Source of the DNA: Mercenaria mercenaria
Lineage: Eukaryota > Mollusca > Bivalvia > Venerida > Veneridae
Length of the DNA stretch: 64,000 nt
Assembly: GCF_021730395.1 (NCBI RefSeq)
Contig: NC_069369.1
Coordinates: 65,685,501-65,749,500 of the forward strand
Direction: 5' to 3'
The position numbers were made by a program, and so were the translations under genes. Positions 46,501 to 57,976 of the stretch are shown here, piece by piece. The notes beneath the pieces were generated by a model that did not search any database, was not told the DNA's origin, and was given only the letters and a program-made list of their open reading frames with translations. Each line of letters begins with the position of its first letter. Position 1 is the first letter of the stretch.

Positions 46501-49500
46501 AAATCTACGTTGTTTTTTTTTCACGTTGACGTCATTTCCTTTTGAATTATCCGTTTTGGGGCCGTAATACATTTACGCTTTGCCACGGAACGCGAATATA
46601 TAAAAAGGTGTTATAACAGCACCTGAGCGCGAGAATTTCTCTGTTAACACACGTTTTCTCTCCTGTTAAAACACCCCCGAAAAGTGACAATAACAGCAGT
46701 TTTATGCTAGAATGATAAGAGAGAAAACGTGTGTTAACAAGGAGATTCTCGCGCTCGCGTGCTGTTATAACACCTTTTTATATATGTGCGTTCCGTGGCA
46801 AAGCGTAAACGCCATTCGGTCCCAAAACGGATAATTCAAAACGAAATGACGTCAACGTAAATATCGCCAGAATTTGTACGTGCATAAATTCTAGAAAATA
46901 TGTTTATTCTACGTTTATATGTACTTCATTTACAGGTTGACCGAAGTATTAGAGAAACAAGGAGGCAAACCTGCTTATCTTCTAGACACCTTTAAAATGG
47001 CAGTGGCGAATATTATTGCAGGAATAGTATATGGAAATAGGTATGCAGTAATATTATTAGAATAATGTAATAAGGTTAAATAAAGTTGAAATTCGTTCAA
47101 GTACCATACCGAAGAGACGTGTACAACGTATCATTTTACATTTTAAGTCAAATTTCGGTTCTCTCGAAGTAAAACAATTCGAGATAGCCAACTTCCAATA
47201 CCGACTATTGCAGGTATAGTTTGCGGAAGTTGGCGTGCACTAATATCATTGCAAGAATGTTATAAGGTCATGTACGAAAGTTCGGTGGTGACCACGTTTC
47301 ACTATTCCTATTTCCTATTTCTCATGTCCCATTTCTTATTATTCTGAAGCACCGTCGGAGTAAAACTTTCGCTAGAATGAGGTGTGTATTGTAATATCGC
47401 TAAAACATTACTGTTATCACAATCAAACAATGACTGTTGGAAAAAGTAAGAAGGAAACTATTTAAAAGAAAAGCCTATCGCTGTCTGTATCAGCTATACA
47501 ACACCAACGTTTTTTTCCTGATCTGTTTACCAGGTTCGAGTACGACGATCCAGAGTTCCACGGGCTGATAGCAAACATTGATAGAATCTTTAAAGACCTA
47601 AGTATATTTCTGCCTGAAAATTCCTTTCCAGCATTAAGATTTCTGCCTGGATCTAAGGTAAAGAACTTTATTTGAGCCGCGCCATGAGAAAACCAACATA
47701 GTGGGTTTGCGACCAGCATGGATCCAGACCAGCCTGTGCATCCGCGCAGTCTGGTCAGGATCCATGCTGTTCGCTAATGGTTTCTCTAATTGCAGTAGGC
47801 TTTAAAAGCGAACAGCATGGATCCTGACCAGACTTCGCGGATGCGCAGGCTGGTCTGGATCCATGCTGGTCGCAAACCCACTATGTTGGTTTTCTCATGG
47901 CATGGCTCATTTTAAGTATTACATGCAAGATAATGGTAGTCCAGGGCGAGTTGATTCGTAATGTACATAGTGTGTGAAATACAAACATATTACTTCATCC
48001 TTGACGCAAGCGGAGACAATATCAGAAGTGACAGATCATGCTCACGCGCATTTTTTGTTCTTTACGTTGATATACATGTATTGAAATCCTTATTTCGTAT
48101 GGTCACCTATTTCTGCCATATTGTTCTGGCGGGATGGCGTTTTAGAGCCAACACGCTAGGACGACAAATAAGAGCCCCCATGCAACACATGAGATATTTG
48201 TAGTTCTAGCGAGGACACAGACACAAATTAGCGCCCCCATACGACACATGAGATATTTGTAGTTCTAGCGAGGACACAGACACAAATTAGCGCCCCCAAA
48301 CACGAGATATTTGTAGTTCTAGCGAGGACACAGACACAAATTAGCGCCCCCATACGACACACGAGATATTTGTAGTTCTAGCGAGGACACAGACACAAAT
48401 TAGCGCCTCCATACGACACACGAGATACTTGTAGTTCTAGCGAGGACACAGATACAAATCAGTGCCCCCATACGACACACGAGATACTTGTAGTTCTAGC
48501 GAGGACACAGACACAAATTAGCGCCCCCATACGACACACGAGATATTTGTAGTTCTAGCAAGGACACAGACACAAATCAGTGCCCCCATATGACAAATGA
48601 GATATTTGTAGTTCTTGTGGGGCACATACACACGCACGGACGGACGGACGCACACCCAAATATCATCGTTCTGGTGTGTTGGGATTGTATTTATAAAGTT
48701 TCAAAATCCGCCTGGTGATTCTCGCGTCGATTTGACATACAAGAATAGAGTGTGTTTGGTTTAAAATGTTACAGATTGTGTGAGGATTGTAGAAATACAG
48801 TGTAACAACTTCAATTTGCCCTAAAAGTCTATTATTCGTCTTTCAAACATTATTTTGTTACTGATATTTATTTTTACTCTTGTTTCCCTTGTTACAAAAA
48901 AAAACGATCTTACTTCTAAAGCAAAGGCCAGTTAACATTATATATCTTTAAGTTAAGGCAATACACTAACTAAACTTTGTCGGATATATAATTTTGTATA
49001 ATTTCCACTTTTACCACATTCCTTGAGATGATTTCTCTTTGTCAAACCACATGGAAGCCAATGGGCGCGTAGCTTTTCTTCTCATGGCATTATTGAAAAT
49101 TGTTAGAATTTTCTTGTCAGAAGCAGATTATCTGATTTTAAAATAATTTCAGGCAATTCTTCCTTGATTGACCGCCACTAATATTGTTTAAATCGTTCAT
49201 TTTTATTGAAAATTATGGCCACTAAAAGGCCAAGAAAAATCTTTGAAGATCTCTTCCCTTAATCCCTTGTCCCTGCTGAATAGTTTCAGAGGATTTTTTT
49301 CTTGGAGGATCCCACACCGAGACATTATTTTGTTCTGATTCGTCAAAAAGCATGGCATCGAGAGATATACATTTGTATCTCTCCTAAAAAATTGCTGGTT
49401 CGTTATTGAAATGAATAATGGTTTTTATTGTGTGGTTCGTTATTGAAATGAATGATGTTTTTATTGTGTGACCCTCTTCCAAGTTTATTCGAACTATTTT

Positions 49501-51592
49501 GATTCGTCAAAATTCATAGCCATCGGACCTAAGAATACAAAAAATCTTCAAGCGTCATCGTCTCTTAGACAGATGAGCTGACTTTTAAATAATGCCACGG
49601 AATATTCTTTCGGTGACTTATACCAAGTTTGTTAAAATTATTCCAGTTCTTCATATAGCATTTCCTATATATTTATGTACAAAGTGGAAAGCACTTGCCC
49701 AATTTCAAATCATTTATCTTGCGGAACCCTTTGAAACTCGGGTGGGCGATCTATGGCCATCATGGCACTCTTTAGTACCGATTGTTAGGCCTCTTTCTTG
49801 CTCGCCAGACATTGTTTCCATACTATCTACACCTGCTGGAGGGACTACATATTTACTTTAGAATATACGTAATACCGCACCATTTGAGGTAGAAATGTCA
49901 GTTTCTTCCCAGATGGCATGACCCGGAAGCTCCTAGAAATTCCCCAAATCGAAATCACGGGTCTTCACCTGATATACAAGTACCTTAAGGGCAAAAAAGA
50001 AATAATAAAATGCACTAAAGCTTTTAAAACTAATTCATTTGTAACTTAGAATGCGACCGTGAAAGCTATTATGTTTTAGTAAACCAGTGAAAGTCATTAA
50101 ATAAATGCATGCATTACGTAAAGATATATATCTGTTTGTAATTCCAGCTAAGCAAAGTGTTCACAATTTTCAAAGATCTTGAAAAATATGCCAAAAGTCG
50201 CATTGAAGAACATCGTGCCACATTTGACCCTGATAACATCCGAGATTTTGTTGATATATTCTTGAAGCACGAAGGAGAAAGTTCTGGAGATGACGCTATC
50301 AATGGTAATTGTTATTCTTATGTCATTATTTTTCTACCGACGAAGTTGCTATTTGACCCATATACCAGTTATTTAATGTGTTATATCATGGTTCGGCATT
50401 TTTGTCAGTTAAAAACATAAAATTAAGAAGTCAGACATTGTATTTTCTGCAATAAACAACTGTTGATGCGCGGACAGGTGATAGAATTGACGTCAAATAC
50501 CCCCATGAAACTTGTTTTTATCCCCCGCCGATGAAATCGGGAGGAGGATATTGAAATGGCGTTGTCCGTCCGTCACGTCCGTCCGAGCTCACATTTGCAT
50601 ACTTAGGTGGCTATAGGAACAATAGGTAACTGTACTTTTTCTTTGATGTCATTCATTCCGTAAGGCTTTTATGTGGCTATTTTTCTCTTACGTGGCTAAA
50701 AGAACAATAGAGAGAACAAAAGAGTAGCCACATAAGTATCCATATGTAGGAACGTGCGTCCGTCCGCAGCCATTTCTCAGTAACTAGCAGGTAGAATTTC
50801 ATGAAACTTGAAATAAACATGAACCAACATACTGCGATGATGCCCGTCAAGTTTTTTCTTTTGATTGGTCAATTTCCCTTAGAGTTATTGTCCTTGATTT
50901 AATGAAAAATGTCCAAAAATGTCCATCAGCAGCCATTTCTCAGTAACTAGCAAGTAGAATTTTATGAAACTTGAAATAAACATGAACCAACATACTGTGA
51001 TGATGCCCGTCATTTTTTTTTTTTTTGGATTGGGCAATTTCCCTTAGAGTTATTGCCCTTGATTTAATGAAAAATCCACGTCTGCAGCCATTTCTCAGTA
51101 ACAAGCTGGTAGAATTTCATGAAACTTGAAATAAATATGAACCAACATACTTCGATATGCCTGTCATTTTTTTTAATTGGTCAATTTTCTTTAGGGTTAT
51201 TGCCCTTTAATTGTTTAAAAATCTACAGATTTGTACATAACAAACCAACCAATTGGTAGAATTTCATTAAACTTCTTTCATTCATTTCCATGAACATTAT
51301 TATAAACATGTGAAGTTGTGTACCCACACCTGGTCACCACCTTGCCTTGGTCACACCCCCTCCCCCTCTCCCCCAAAAATAATTTTTCATTCCTTTTTAT
51401 TATTTTTTTTCAAATCTTCCGTGAATATTTATCAACATGCAAAGTTGTATCGTTCCTCTACCTCACTCCTCAACCAAGTCATGCCCACCACCCCGATCAT
51501 GCATCATCCCCCCTCACCCATTTTTTTTTTCATTTTTAATATTCCATCAATATTTATAATCAACATGTGATGTTTTGTACCCTCACCCGGTT

Positions 51593-51626
<34 letters not shown>

Positions 51627-54600
51627 ACAACCAAAAAATATCATTCATTTTCTGTTTAATTGATTTGGACTAATGAAATTATTTGCTTCTTAGTAACATC
51701 CTTAACTTTTTGACGGATATATTTTTTTGCCATTCCTCACCACAAACCCTTTCGGCGGGGATTCCAATAAGGTTATAACACACTAAATAGTTGTTGTTCT
51801 TTATTCTATATAAAATTGACCTATTTCCAATGACCGCAGCACACATCAGGACCCATTTTAAATTTCTGTAACTTACATTTTCTTGAAGAATATTCTCAGT
51901 GCTAACTAAAAATCAAAAGAAAAGTTGGGGTCATTTTTGATGCAAGGAAAATAATTTCAGTCAAACACACAAACTGCAAAATCAGCTAAAAAATGAGACC
52001 CCAAATTATACTGGTGGTGTATGATCTAAGTTTCCATGAAAAATTTTGTCATGTTGTTATTTCATTATGAAAATGCTACCTACATGTCAAGCAGAGATCT
52101 GTCATGTGATTTTAGCAAAAAAATTGCAAAGAAAATAAGGAAAATAGCTCTATAGAGCAGAAAGACTGAGGACTATTTGTGTACGCCATAATGCGACTAC
52201 CATTTTTTTCGCGCCATTTTTCTATTTAGTGTCTGTATGCCATAAATCGAATTTGCTTGTTACTACTAGGAAGAATGAAGTCAAGCATAACTTTTACCAT
52301 CATGAGCATGTTTAAATTAAAATAAACAATACCGTCTTCTTCTGGGTTGTCGTCTGATTAACCACAGTTCATCAATCAGATGAGCGGATAAATAACAACT
52401 CAAAACAAATTTCACAGGAATGTTCCTTGGGTGACACTCTACCAAATTCTTCAAATAATTCAGTCTCTTTAAAAAATATGGGGCTAGTTTTCTCTACATG
52501 ACTATAGCCAAAACTTAAAAAAAAAACTTTTCCTCTGAAGTTATCAGATGACCCAATTTCAAATTAATAAGCAAAATTATGTTTGTTTTGCAAAATTAAT
52601 ATATGCATTTCACCGTGATCTTGATTTATCCGACATTGGAGTATGCGGAAAAAACCCCCAGACAAATTGCTTTGTTGTTAGATTTTGAGATACACCTGTA
52701 CACGTTACATCGTATAAAGTTCCCTTCGTGTAATATCAAGTATCAAAGAGACACCCTTCGAATGATTTGTTCATCAATGCTGTGGTTTCGAAACAACGCT
52801 TTGAGTTTGTGTAGAAGGAACCCAGCATGGGAACTACCAAGGAGCCAATCCTGAAATGATCCATTCTGTTCGCTTTCAAAGCCTATTGCAATTACAGAAA
52901 CCATTAGCGAACAGCATGGATCCTGACCAGACTGCGCGGATGCATAGGCCGGTCTGGATCCATGCTGGCCGTAAACGCACTATGTTGGTTTTCTTATGGC
53001 GCGGCTCAAATATTAACCTGTAAGCACCTAATGCTATCCTCAATACATTTAGTAGTAAAGGATTTCGCGCTCAGATGGCGCTGTTAACTGCGTATTATTT
53101 TTGTCGACTTACACTAAACATGAATATACTTTACAATTTTCAGAGGATAACTTGTTCAGAGTAATCGTTGATCTTTTCAATGCTGGTACTGACACAACGG
53201 CTACCACCGTTACCTGGGCAATTATTCATCTTATTAAACAGCCTGACATACAGGACAAATGTAGGAAAGAGATCATGGAGGTAACAGAATTTTAGCACCT
53301 AATAGCCACCTATCTACACATTAAAATTAATTAGCACGACTAATCTAATCTGTATTTGCACGAGGGGATGGTCCCATGGTCCCGACATGTAAGTGCTACA
53401 CGCCAGGCACACCATTGCCGTTTTATGGTGACGTCAAAAATGACGTTACACATCCATGACTGACCAACTACATTAATTTTATTATGTTGTACTGTCAGAT
53501 AAACAGATTCTAATATGGCTGGGTTTGGTTGTCGATAAGCTGTATATATACTAAAAAATGCGCCAAAAACGTTTCAATGCGCGGACTGGTTAGAGGGCAT
53601 TGTGACATCAATTACGACGTCAATATGTTGCATGACGTCTACTTCGTTTCTACTCGGATATATACAGTCAAACATAATTTTAATCAAAATAGTTCAATGA
53701 GCATGTAAGAATGGAAACAATCAAGACCTAATTTTTCCTTACTCCTAAACGTATACTGGAATTCAGGTTACGCCCTCGTGCAAATACAGGTATAGTTGTG
53801 TAAATAACCACTGTAAGCCCACTATTGCCATTCAATGTATTATTATCATATACCTTAATATGAAAGTAACAAAATTACATAGGCCCGGGCCAAGAACTGG
53901 AAGCGGGCTCTATAACTTTGTGAATGAAAACACATTGAGATACATTCGTTTTTATTCTTCAAATAACGTATTTTAAAATTATATATATATTATCAAGCAT
54001 AAAATGATATTTAGAATTTCTTGATATGCAAAAGTAGAGTAAATTGTTAAACTTTCTTTTATAATGTTACTAGAGATAAACAATCAAAGAACGGAAAAAC
54101 TTCAAGTTAACGACGATGTATTTCAGGTTGTTGGAACAGGAAGATATATAAGTCTTGAAGACAAGAAAAATATGCCATATTTACAGGCATTTATTCACGA
54201 AGTTCTACGATATTGTACGATTGGTGTGTAAATACTTATAGTTTTCAACCATTCAAGCTCGTACATGCTGTACGTATTCGCGAACAATTTCAAATTGTTT
54301 ACCTTTATGATATACTCTTTGTGGTTTCGGAGAAAAAGGAGAACAGGATGTATAATACAAGTAATAAAAATAACTGACATTTTATGCTTTGTAAACTTAG
54401 TATGTCACACTCAAGCTTATTTGTAAGAGTTCATATTTCAAGCCTTTACAAGCCGCGTTGGGAATGCCAAAAAGATGAGTTTCATACTTAGAACATAAGT
54501 GCGTCCCTAAGATATGCTAGCCTTTTTACTGTTACCGATTTATCTTACCATTTCTACTTCTCTAGCCCCACAAACAGTACCACATACCGTGATGGAAGAC

Positions 54601-55175
54601 ACGGAATTTGAGGGCTATACCATACCAAAGAACAGCATTGTATTGTTCATCATCTATACTCTACTGATGGATAAAGAAAAATGGGGTGACCCAGAAAATT
54701 TCAGACCCGAAAGGTTCCTTTCTGAAACAGGCCAATTAGCAGAAGACAAGGCACATTTTGCACCATTCGGTTTGGGTATGAATTAAGTCATACATTCAGC
54801 TATTTTTGGAATTAGAATACTCCTATAACATTAGAATGCGTTTAACAGGTACCGTTGTTTTTTACAAATTATTTCGTTAGTCTTCGAGTTAATTCTATCC
54901 AAAAAGATTCTGTCAAGTACAGTGCGTCAAAACTGCTTGAAGTTTTTCTTTCTATCATGTCCACAAAAATATCTTTTTATTCTATAGGTGGCAGGTCGTG
55001 CGTTGGCAAGCATTTAGCAAAACAGGAACTCTTTATATTTCTGGGAACTTTGATACAGCGGTTTAAGTTCAAGTCTCCGCCAGGGAGTCCCCCTCCGTCT
55101 ACACGAAGAATTCAGACTGGGATAACTAGCCAACCGGAAAGATACGACATTTGTGCCGTACCACTCAACAAATAA
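43529..55175 (+). CDS. cytochrome P450, CYP2-like (clan 2), ten exons, 498 residues
   Basis: Exons: 43529-43664, 44921-45142, 45739-45859, 46936-47040, 47534-47657, 50148-50304, 53144-53280, 54127-54223, 54566-54775, 54988-55175. All borders are GT/AG, phases agree, and the total is 1497 nt with a TAA stop. It is a heme mono-oxygenase anchored in the ER by a hydrophobic N-terminus (residues 10-27), followed by the PPGP hinge at 36-39. The I-helix AGTDTT is at 302-307, the K-helix ExxR is EVLR 359-362, FRPERF is at 412-417, and the heme loop PFGLGGRSCVG is at 433-443 with ligand Cys441. The C-helix Trp of WxxxR is His129 (HxxxR, Arg133), a change shared by the dead paralogue. The length is normal for the family. 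Introns carry foldback elements, a hairpin, a minisatellite and repeats. The substrate cannot be told; xenobiotic, lipid or steroid oxidation are all possible in CYP2 relatives. Confidence 0.95.
45519..45716 (-). mobile_element. foldback element, copy F (first module lost), intron 2 of the P450 gene
   Basis: 198 bp with the family's ends. The centre (tttcaaagcctgttgcaatt) is inverted relative to copies A, B, D and E, so it inserted in the opposite sense. One module is missing on the left. The dead P450 copy is empty at this site (near 31785). The target duplication is blurred by small changes. Confidence 0.88.
46320..46865. mobile_element. large hairpin insertion in intron 3 of the P450 gene
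   Basis: Arms at about 46523-46661 and 46718-46858 (inner words gttaacacacgttttctct and complement; outer words gttgacgtcattt and complement) pair over about 140 bp around a loop of about 56 bp. A further short inverted pair, ctagcataaaa near 46423 and ttttatgctag near 46700, overlaps it. The aligned intron of the dead copy lacks the whole block. It has no coding content and is probably a foldback element. Confidence 0.8.
47674..47908 (+). mobile_element. foldback element, copy E (complete), intron 5 of the P450 gene
   Basis: 235 bp with four modules, starting only 16 bases after the exon 5 donor. It is flanked by ATTT on both sides. The dead copy is empty at the same place (aactttattttaagt near 37705), which confirms a 4-bp target duplication. 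Confidence 0.93.
48164..48620. repeat. 59-bp minisatellite, intron 5 of the P450 gene
   Basis: About eight units of 59 bp (gcgccccca recurs at 48231 and 48290) with gagatatttgtagttctagc and gaggacacagacacaaatt. One unit is shortened. The array ends in acggacggacgcac. It is not found in the dead paralogue. It is a simple direct tandem array, not a CRISPR array. Confidence 0.93.
50515..51640. repeat. composite dispersed repeat in intron 6 of the P450 gene
   Basis: It begins cccccgccgatgaaatcggg and gtccgtccgtcacgtccgtc. Three to four units of about 165 bp follow (cagccatttctcagtaacta, gaaacttgaaataaacatga, cttagagttattg). Then come about three units built on catgtgaagttgtgtaccc. It ends in a 31-base C run at 51594-51624. 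It is non-coding. Confidence 0.75.
51641..52852. other. rest of P450 intron 6, nothing recognised
   Basis: AT-rich intronic sequence. A frame at 52603-52854 has no domain and no splice support. Confidence 0.4.
52853..53007 (-). mobile_element. foldback element, copy G (left arm truncated), intron 6 of the P450 gene
   Basis: 155 bp. The centre is inverted (tttcaaagcctattgcaatt) as in copy F. The outer part of the left arm is missing; the right end with gcgcggctc is present. It lies 136 bp before exon 7. Confidence 0.85.
53300..54120. other. P450 intron 7, nothing recognised
   Basis: No gene or clear repeat border in this intron. Confidence 0.4.
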
Positions 55176-55314
55176 TTTACCACAAATTAAGGAATTTGTG
55201 TTAGCATTTACGTTGCTATATATTAGCAGAGGATCTAGTTTTTGTATTCTTTGAGGCAGTTAGAAATTTCTGTTTATTCAGTACAGTTGCATTTATACAG
55301 TAACTGAATTTCAA

Positions 55315-56490
55315 CAAGAGGGTCATGATGACCCTGAATCGCTCACCTGAGTAATATGAGCCACATGTTTAAAATGTCAAACTGATGCTAAAATATTACA
55401 AAGTAGGTCAGTAGGTCATATTCATTGTCACTGAAAGTCAGTTTTAAGACCGGAATGCAAAACTGTACATGTCATCCAACTTTCAAGGCTGTATCTTAAA
55501 AAACAAGAAGTAGGTCAGTAGGTTAAGGTCACAGTCAGGTGACCCCTAATTACTTGGGGTCATCAGGTAATTATATTAAAACAGTCTAGGAAATATGATC
55601 TGATAATTTTTGAAGTATTTATTCCTATATAACTCATACAGCAAGTGACCCCCAGGGCGGGGCCTCTTTTCACCCCAGGGGAATAATTTGAACAATCTTG
55701 TAAGACATCCACTAGGCAATGCTACATAACAAATATCAAAGGCCAAGGCCTTGCACTTTCAGACAAGAAGATTTTTCCCCCTATGTTAGTCTATGTTAAA
55801 TTTGGGACCCCAGGGCAGGGCCTCTTTTCATCCCAGGGGCATAATTTGAACAATTTTGGTAGAGGATCACAAGGCAATGCAACATACCAAATATCAAAAG
55901 CCTAGGCCTTGCAGTTTCAGGCAAGAAGATTTTTAAAGCTTTTTCCTATACAAGTCTATGTAAAACTTGAGACCCCCAGGGCAGGGCCTCTTTTCATCCC
56001 AGGGTTATAAATTGAAAGATTTTGGTAGAGGACCTCAAGGCAATCCTACATACCAAATATCAAAGGCCTAGGTCTTGTGGTTTTAGACAAGAAGGTTTTT
56101 TCCTATATGTCTATGTAAAATTTGGGACTCCCGGGGCGGGGCCCCTTTTCACCCAAGGGGCATAATTTGAACAATCTTCATAGAGGACCATTAGATGATG
56201 TCACATGCCAAATATCAAGGCTCTACGCCTTGTGGGGTTGGACAAGAAGATTTTTAAAAATTTTCCTTTTGGTTGCCATGGCAACCAGAGTTCCGCATGG
56301 AATTCAATTCTTTGAACAGTTTTGAAAGGTGACCACACAAGGATCGTTCCTATGAAGTTTGATGTAATTCTGTCCAGTGGTTTTCAAGAAGATTTTTTTA
56401 GAAAATGTTGACGGACGGACGACGCACGACACACGATGGACATTGAGCGGTCACAAAAGCTCACCATGAGCCTTTGGCTCAGGTGAGCTA
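55315..56490. repeat. 1.2-kb dispersed repeat downstream of the P450 gene
   Basis: The head reads aacaagagggtcatgatgac and gaatcgctcacctgag; the tail reads caaaagctcaccatgagcc and ggctcaggtgagctaaaa, partly complementary to the head (ctcacctga / tcaggtgag). About four units of roughly 170 bp with ccccagggcagggcctcttt fill the interior. gacggacgacgcacgac precedes the tail. It is a common bivalve-type repeat and non-coding. Confidence 0.75.
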
Positions 56491-56896
56491 AAATGTAGGT
56501 TCCTTGCACATGTAAAAATATTGAGAAAAAAAAAGAACTTTTAATCATACATGGAAGTCCTCGTTAAAGTCCGGCGACATGCAAATGAAGTAGTACATCG
56601 AGCTCAGCCAGACTATAAAACAAAAACAGCTGAACGTACATTATAAATCAGTCAGGTTTCTGATAGATAAGAATTTTTGACATTCTTTGATAGATCCAAT
56701 GGAAATCCCCACAAATATGATGTGGTCAGGTAATAGGTTAGAACATATTGAAAATCAGTGAGTTATCAAAAATTTGGTAATGTATATAGAAACGATTATA
56801 ACTTACAATGTCACCAAGTAAAAACCGTGAGAAAAACAGGAATACAGAGGGAAAAGAAAGAGTTAATATACAGTTTAGAATTGTTTTTTTTTTTGT

Positions 56897-57976
56897 AAAC
56901 AAGAGGGCCATGAAGGCCCTGTATCGCTCACCTGACCTATTGACCTAAAGATCATCAAGATTAACATTCTGACCAAGTTTCATTAAGATATGGTCATAAA
57001 TGTTGTCTCTAAAGTGTTAACTAGCTTTTCCTCTGATTTGACCCGGTGACCTAGTTTTTGACCCTACATGACCCAAATTCGAACTTGACCTAAAGATCAT
57101 CAAGATTAACAATCTGACTAAGTTTCATGAAGATAAAATTATAAATGTGGCCTCTAGAGTGTTAACAAACTTTTCCTTTGATTTGACCTAGTAACCTAGT
57201 TTTTAACCTCACCTGACTCAGATTAAAACTTGACCTATAGATCATCAAGATTAACAATCTGACCAAGATTCATTAAGATATGGTCATAAATGTGGTTTCT
57301 ACTGTTTTAACTAGCTTTTCCTTTGATTTGACCTGGTGACCTAGTTTTCGATTCTACATGACCCAGATTCAAACTGGACCTTGAGACCATCAAGATAAAC
57401 ATTCTGACCAAGATTCATGAAGATATAGTCATAAATGTGGCCTCTACAGTGTTAACAAGCTTTTCCTTTGATTTGACCTGGTGACCTAGTTTTTGATCCC
57501 AGATGACCCAATACCTAACTCGTCCAAGATTTTATTGAGGGTAACATTCTGACCAAGTTTCAATAAGATTGGGCCAAAATTGTGACCTCTAGAGTGTTAA
57601 CAAGCTTATCCTTTGATTTGACCTGGGTGACCTAGTTTTTAAACCAGATGACCCAACATCAAAGTCGTCCAAGATTAAATTGTGAGTAACATTCTGATGA
57701 AGTTTCATTAAGATTAGGGCAAAATTGTGACCTCTAGAGTGTTAAAAAGCTTTTCCTTTGATTTGACCTGCTGACCTAGTTTTTGACTCCAGATGACCCA
57801 ATATCGAACTCGTCCAAGATTTTATTAAGGGCAACATTCTGACGAAGTTTCATTAAGATTGGGCGAAAATTGTGACCTCTAGAGTGTTAACAGCCAATTG
57901 TTGACGACAGACGGACGAACACAGGGCGATCACAAAAGCTCACCTTTGAGCACTTCGTGTTCAGGTGAGTTAAAAA
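56897..57976. repeat. second 1.1-kb dispersed repeat of the same superfamily with a different interior
   Basis: The head reads aacaagagggccatgaaggc and gtatcgctcacctgacc; the tail reads cacaaaagctcacctttgag and gttcaggtgagttaaaa. The interior is about seven units of roughly 120 bp with tttgatttgacctggtgacc and aagattaacattctgacca. The ends match the element at 55315-56490 but the tandem interior is unrelated. Confidence 0.75.

Noticed and set aside
48164-48620. CRISPR-like array
   Set aside because: Direct 59-bp tandem units with no variable spacers, inside an animal intron.
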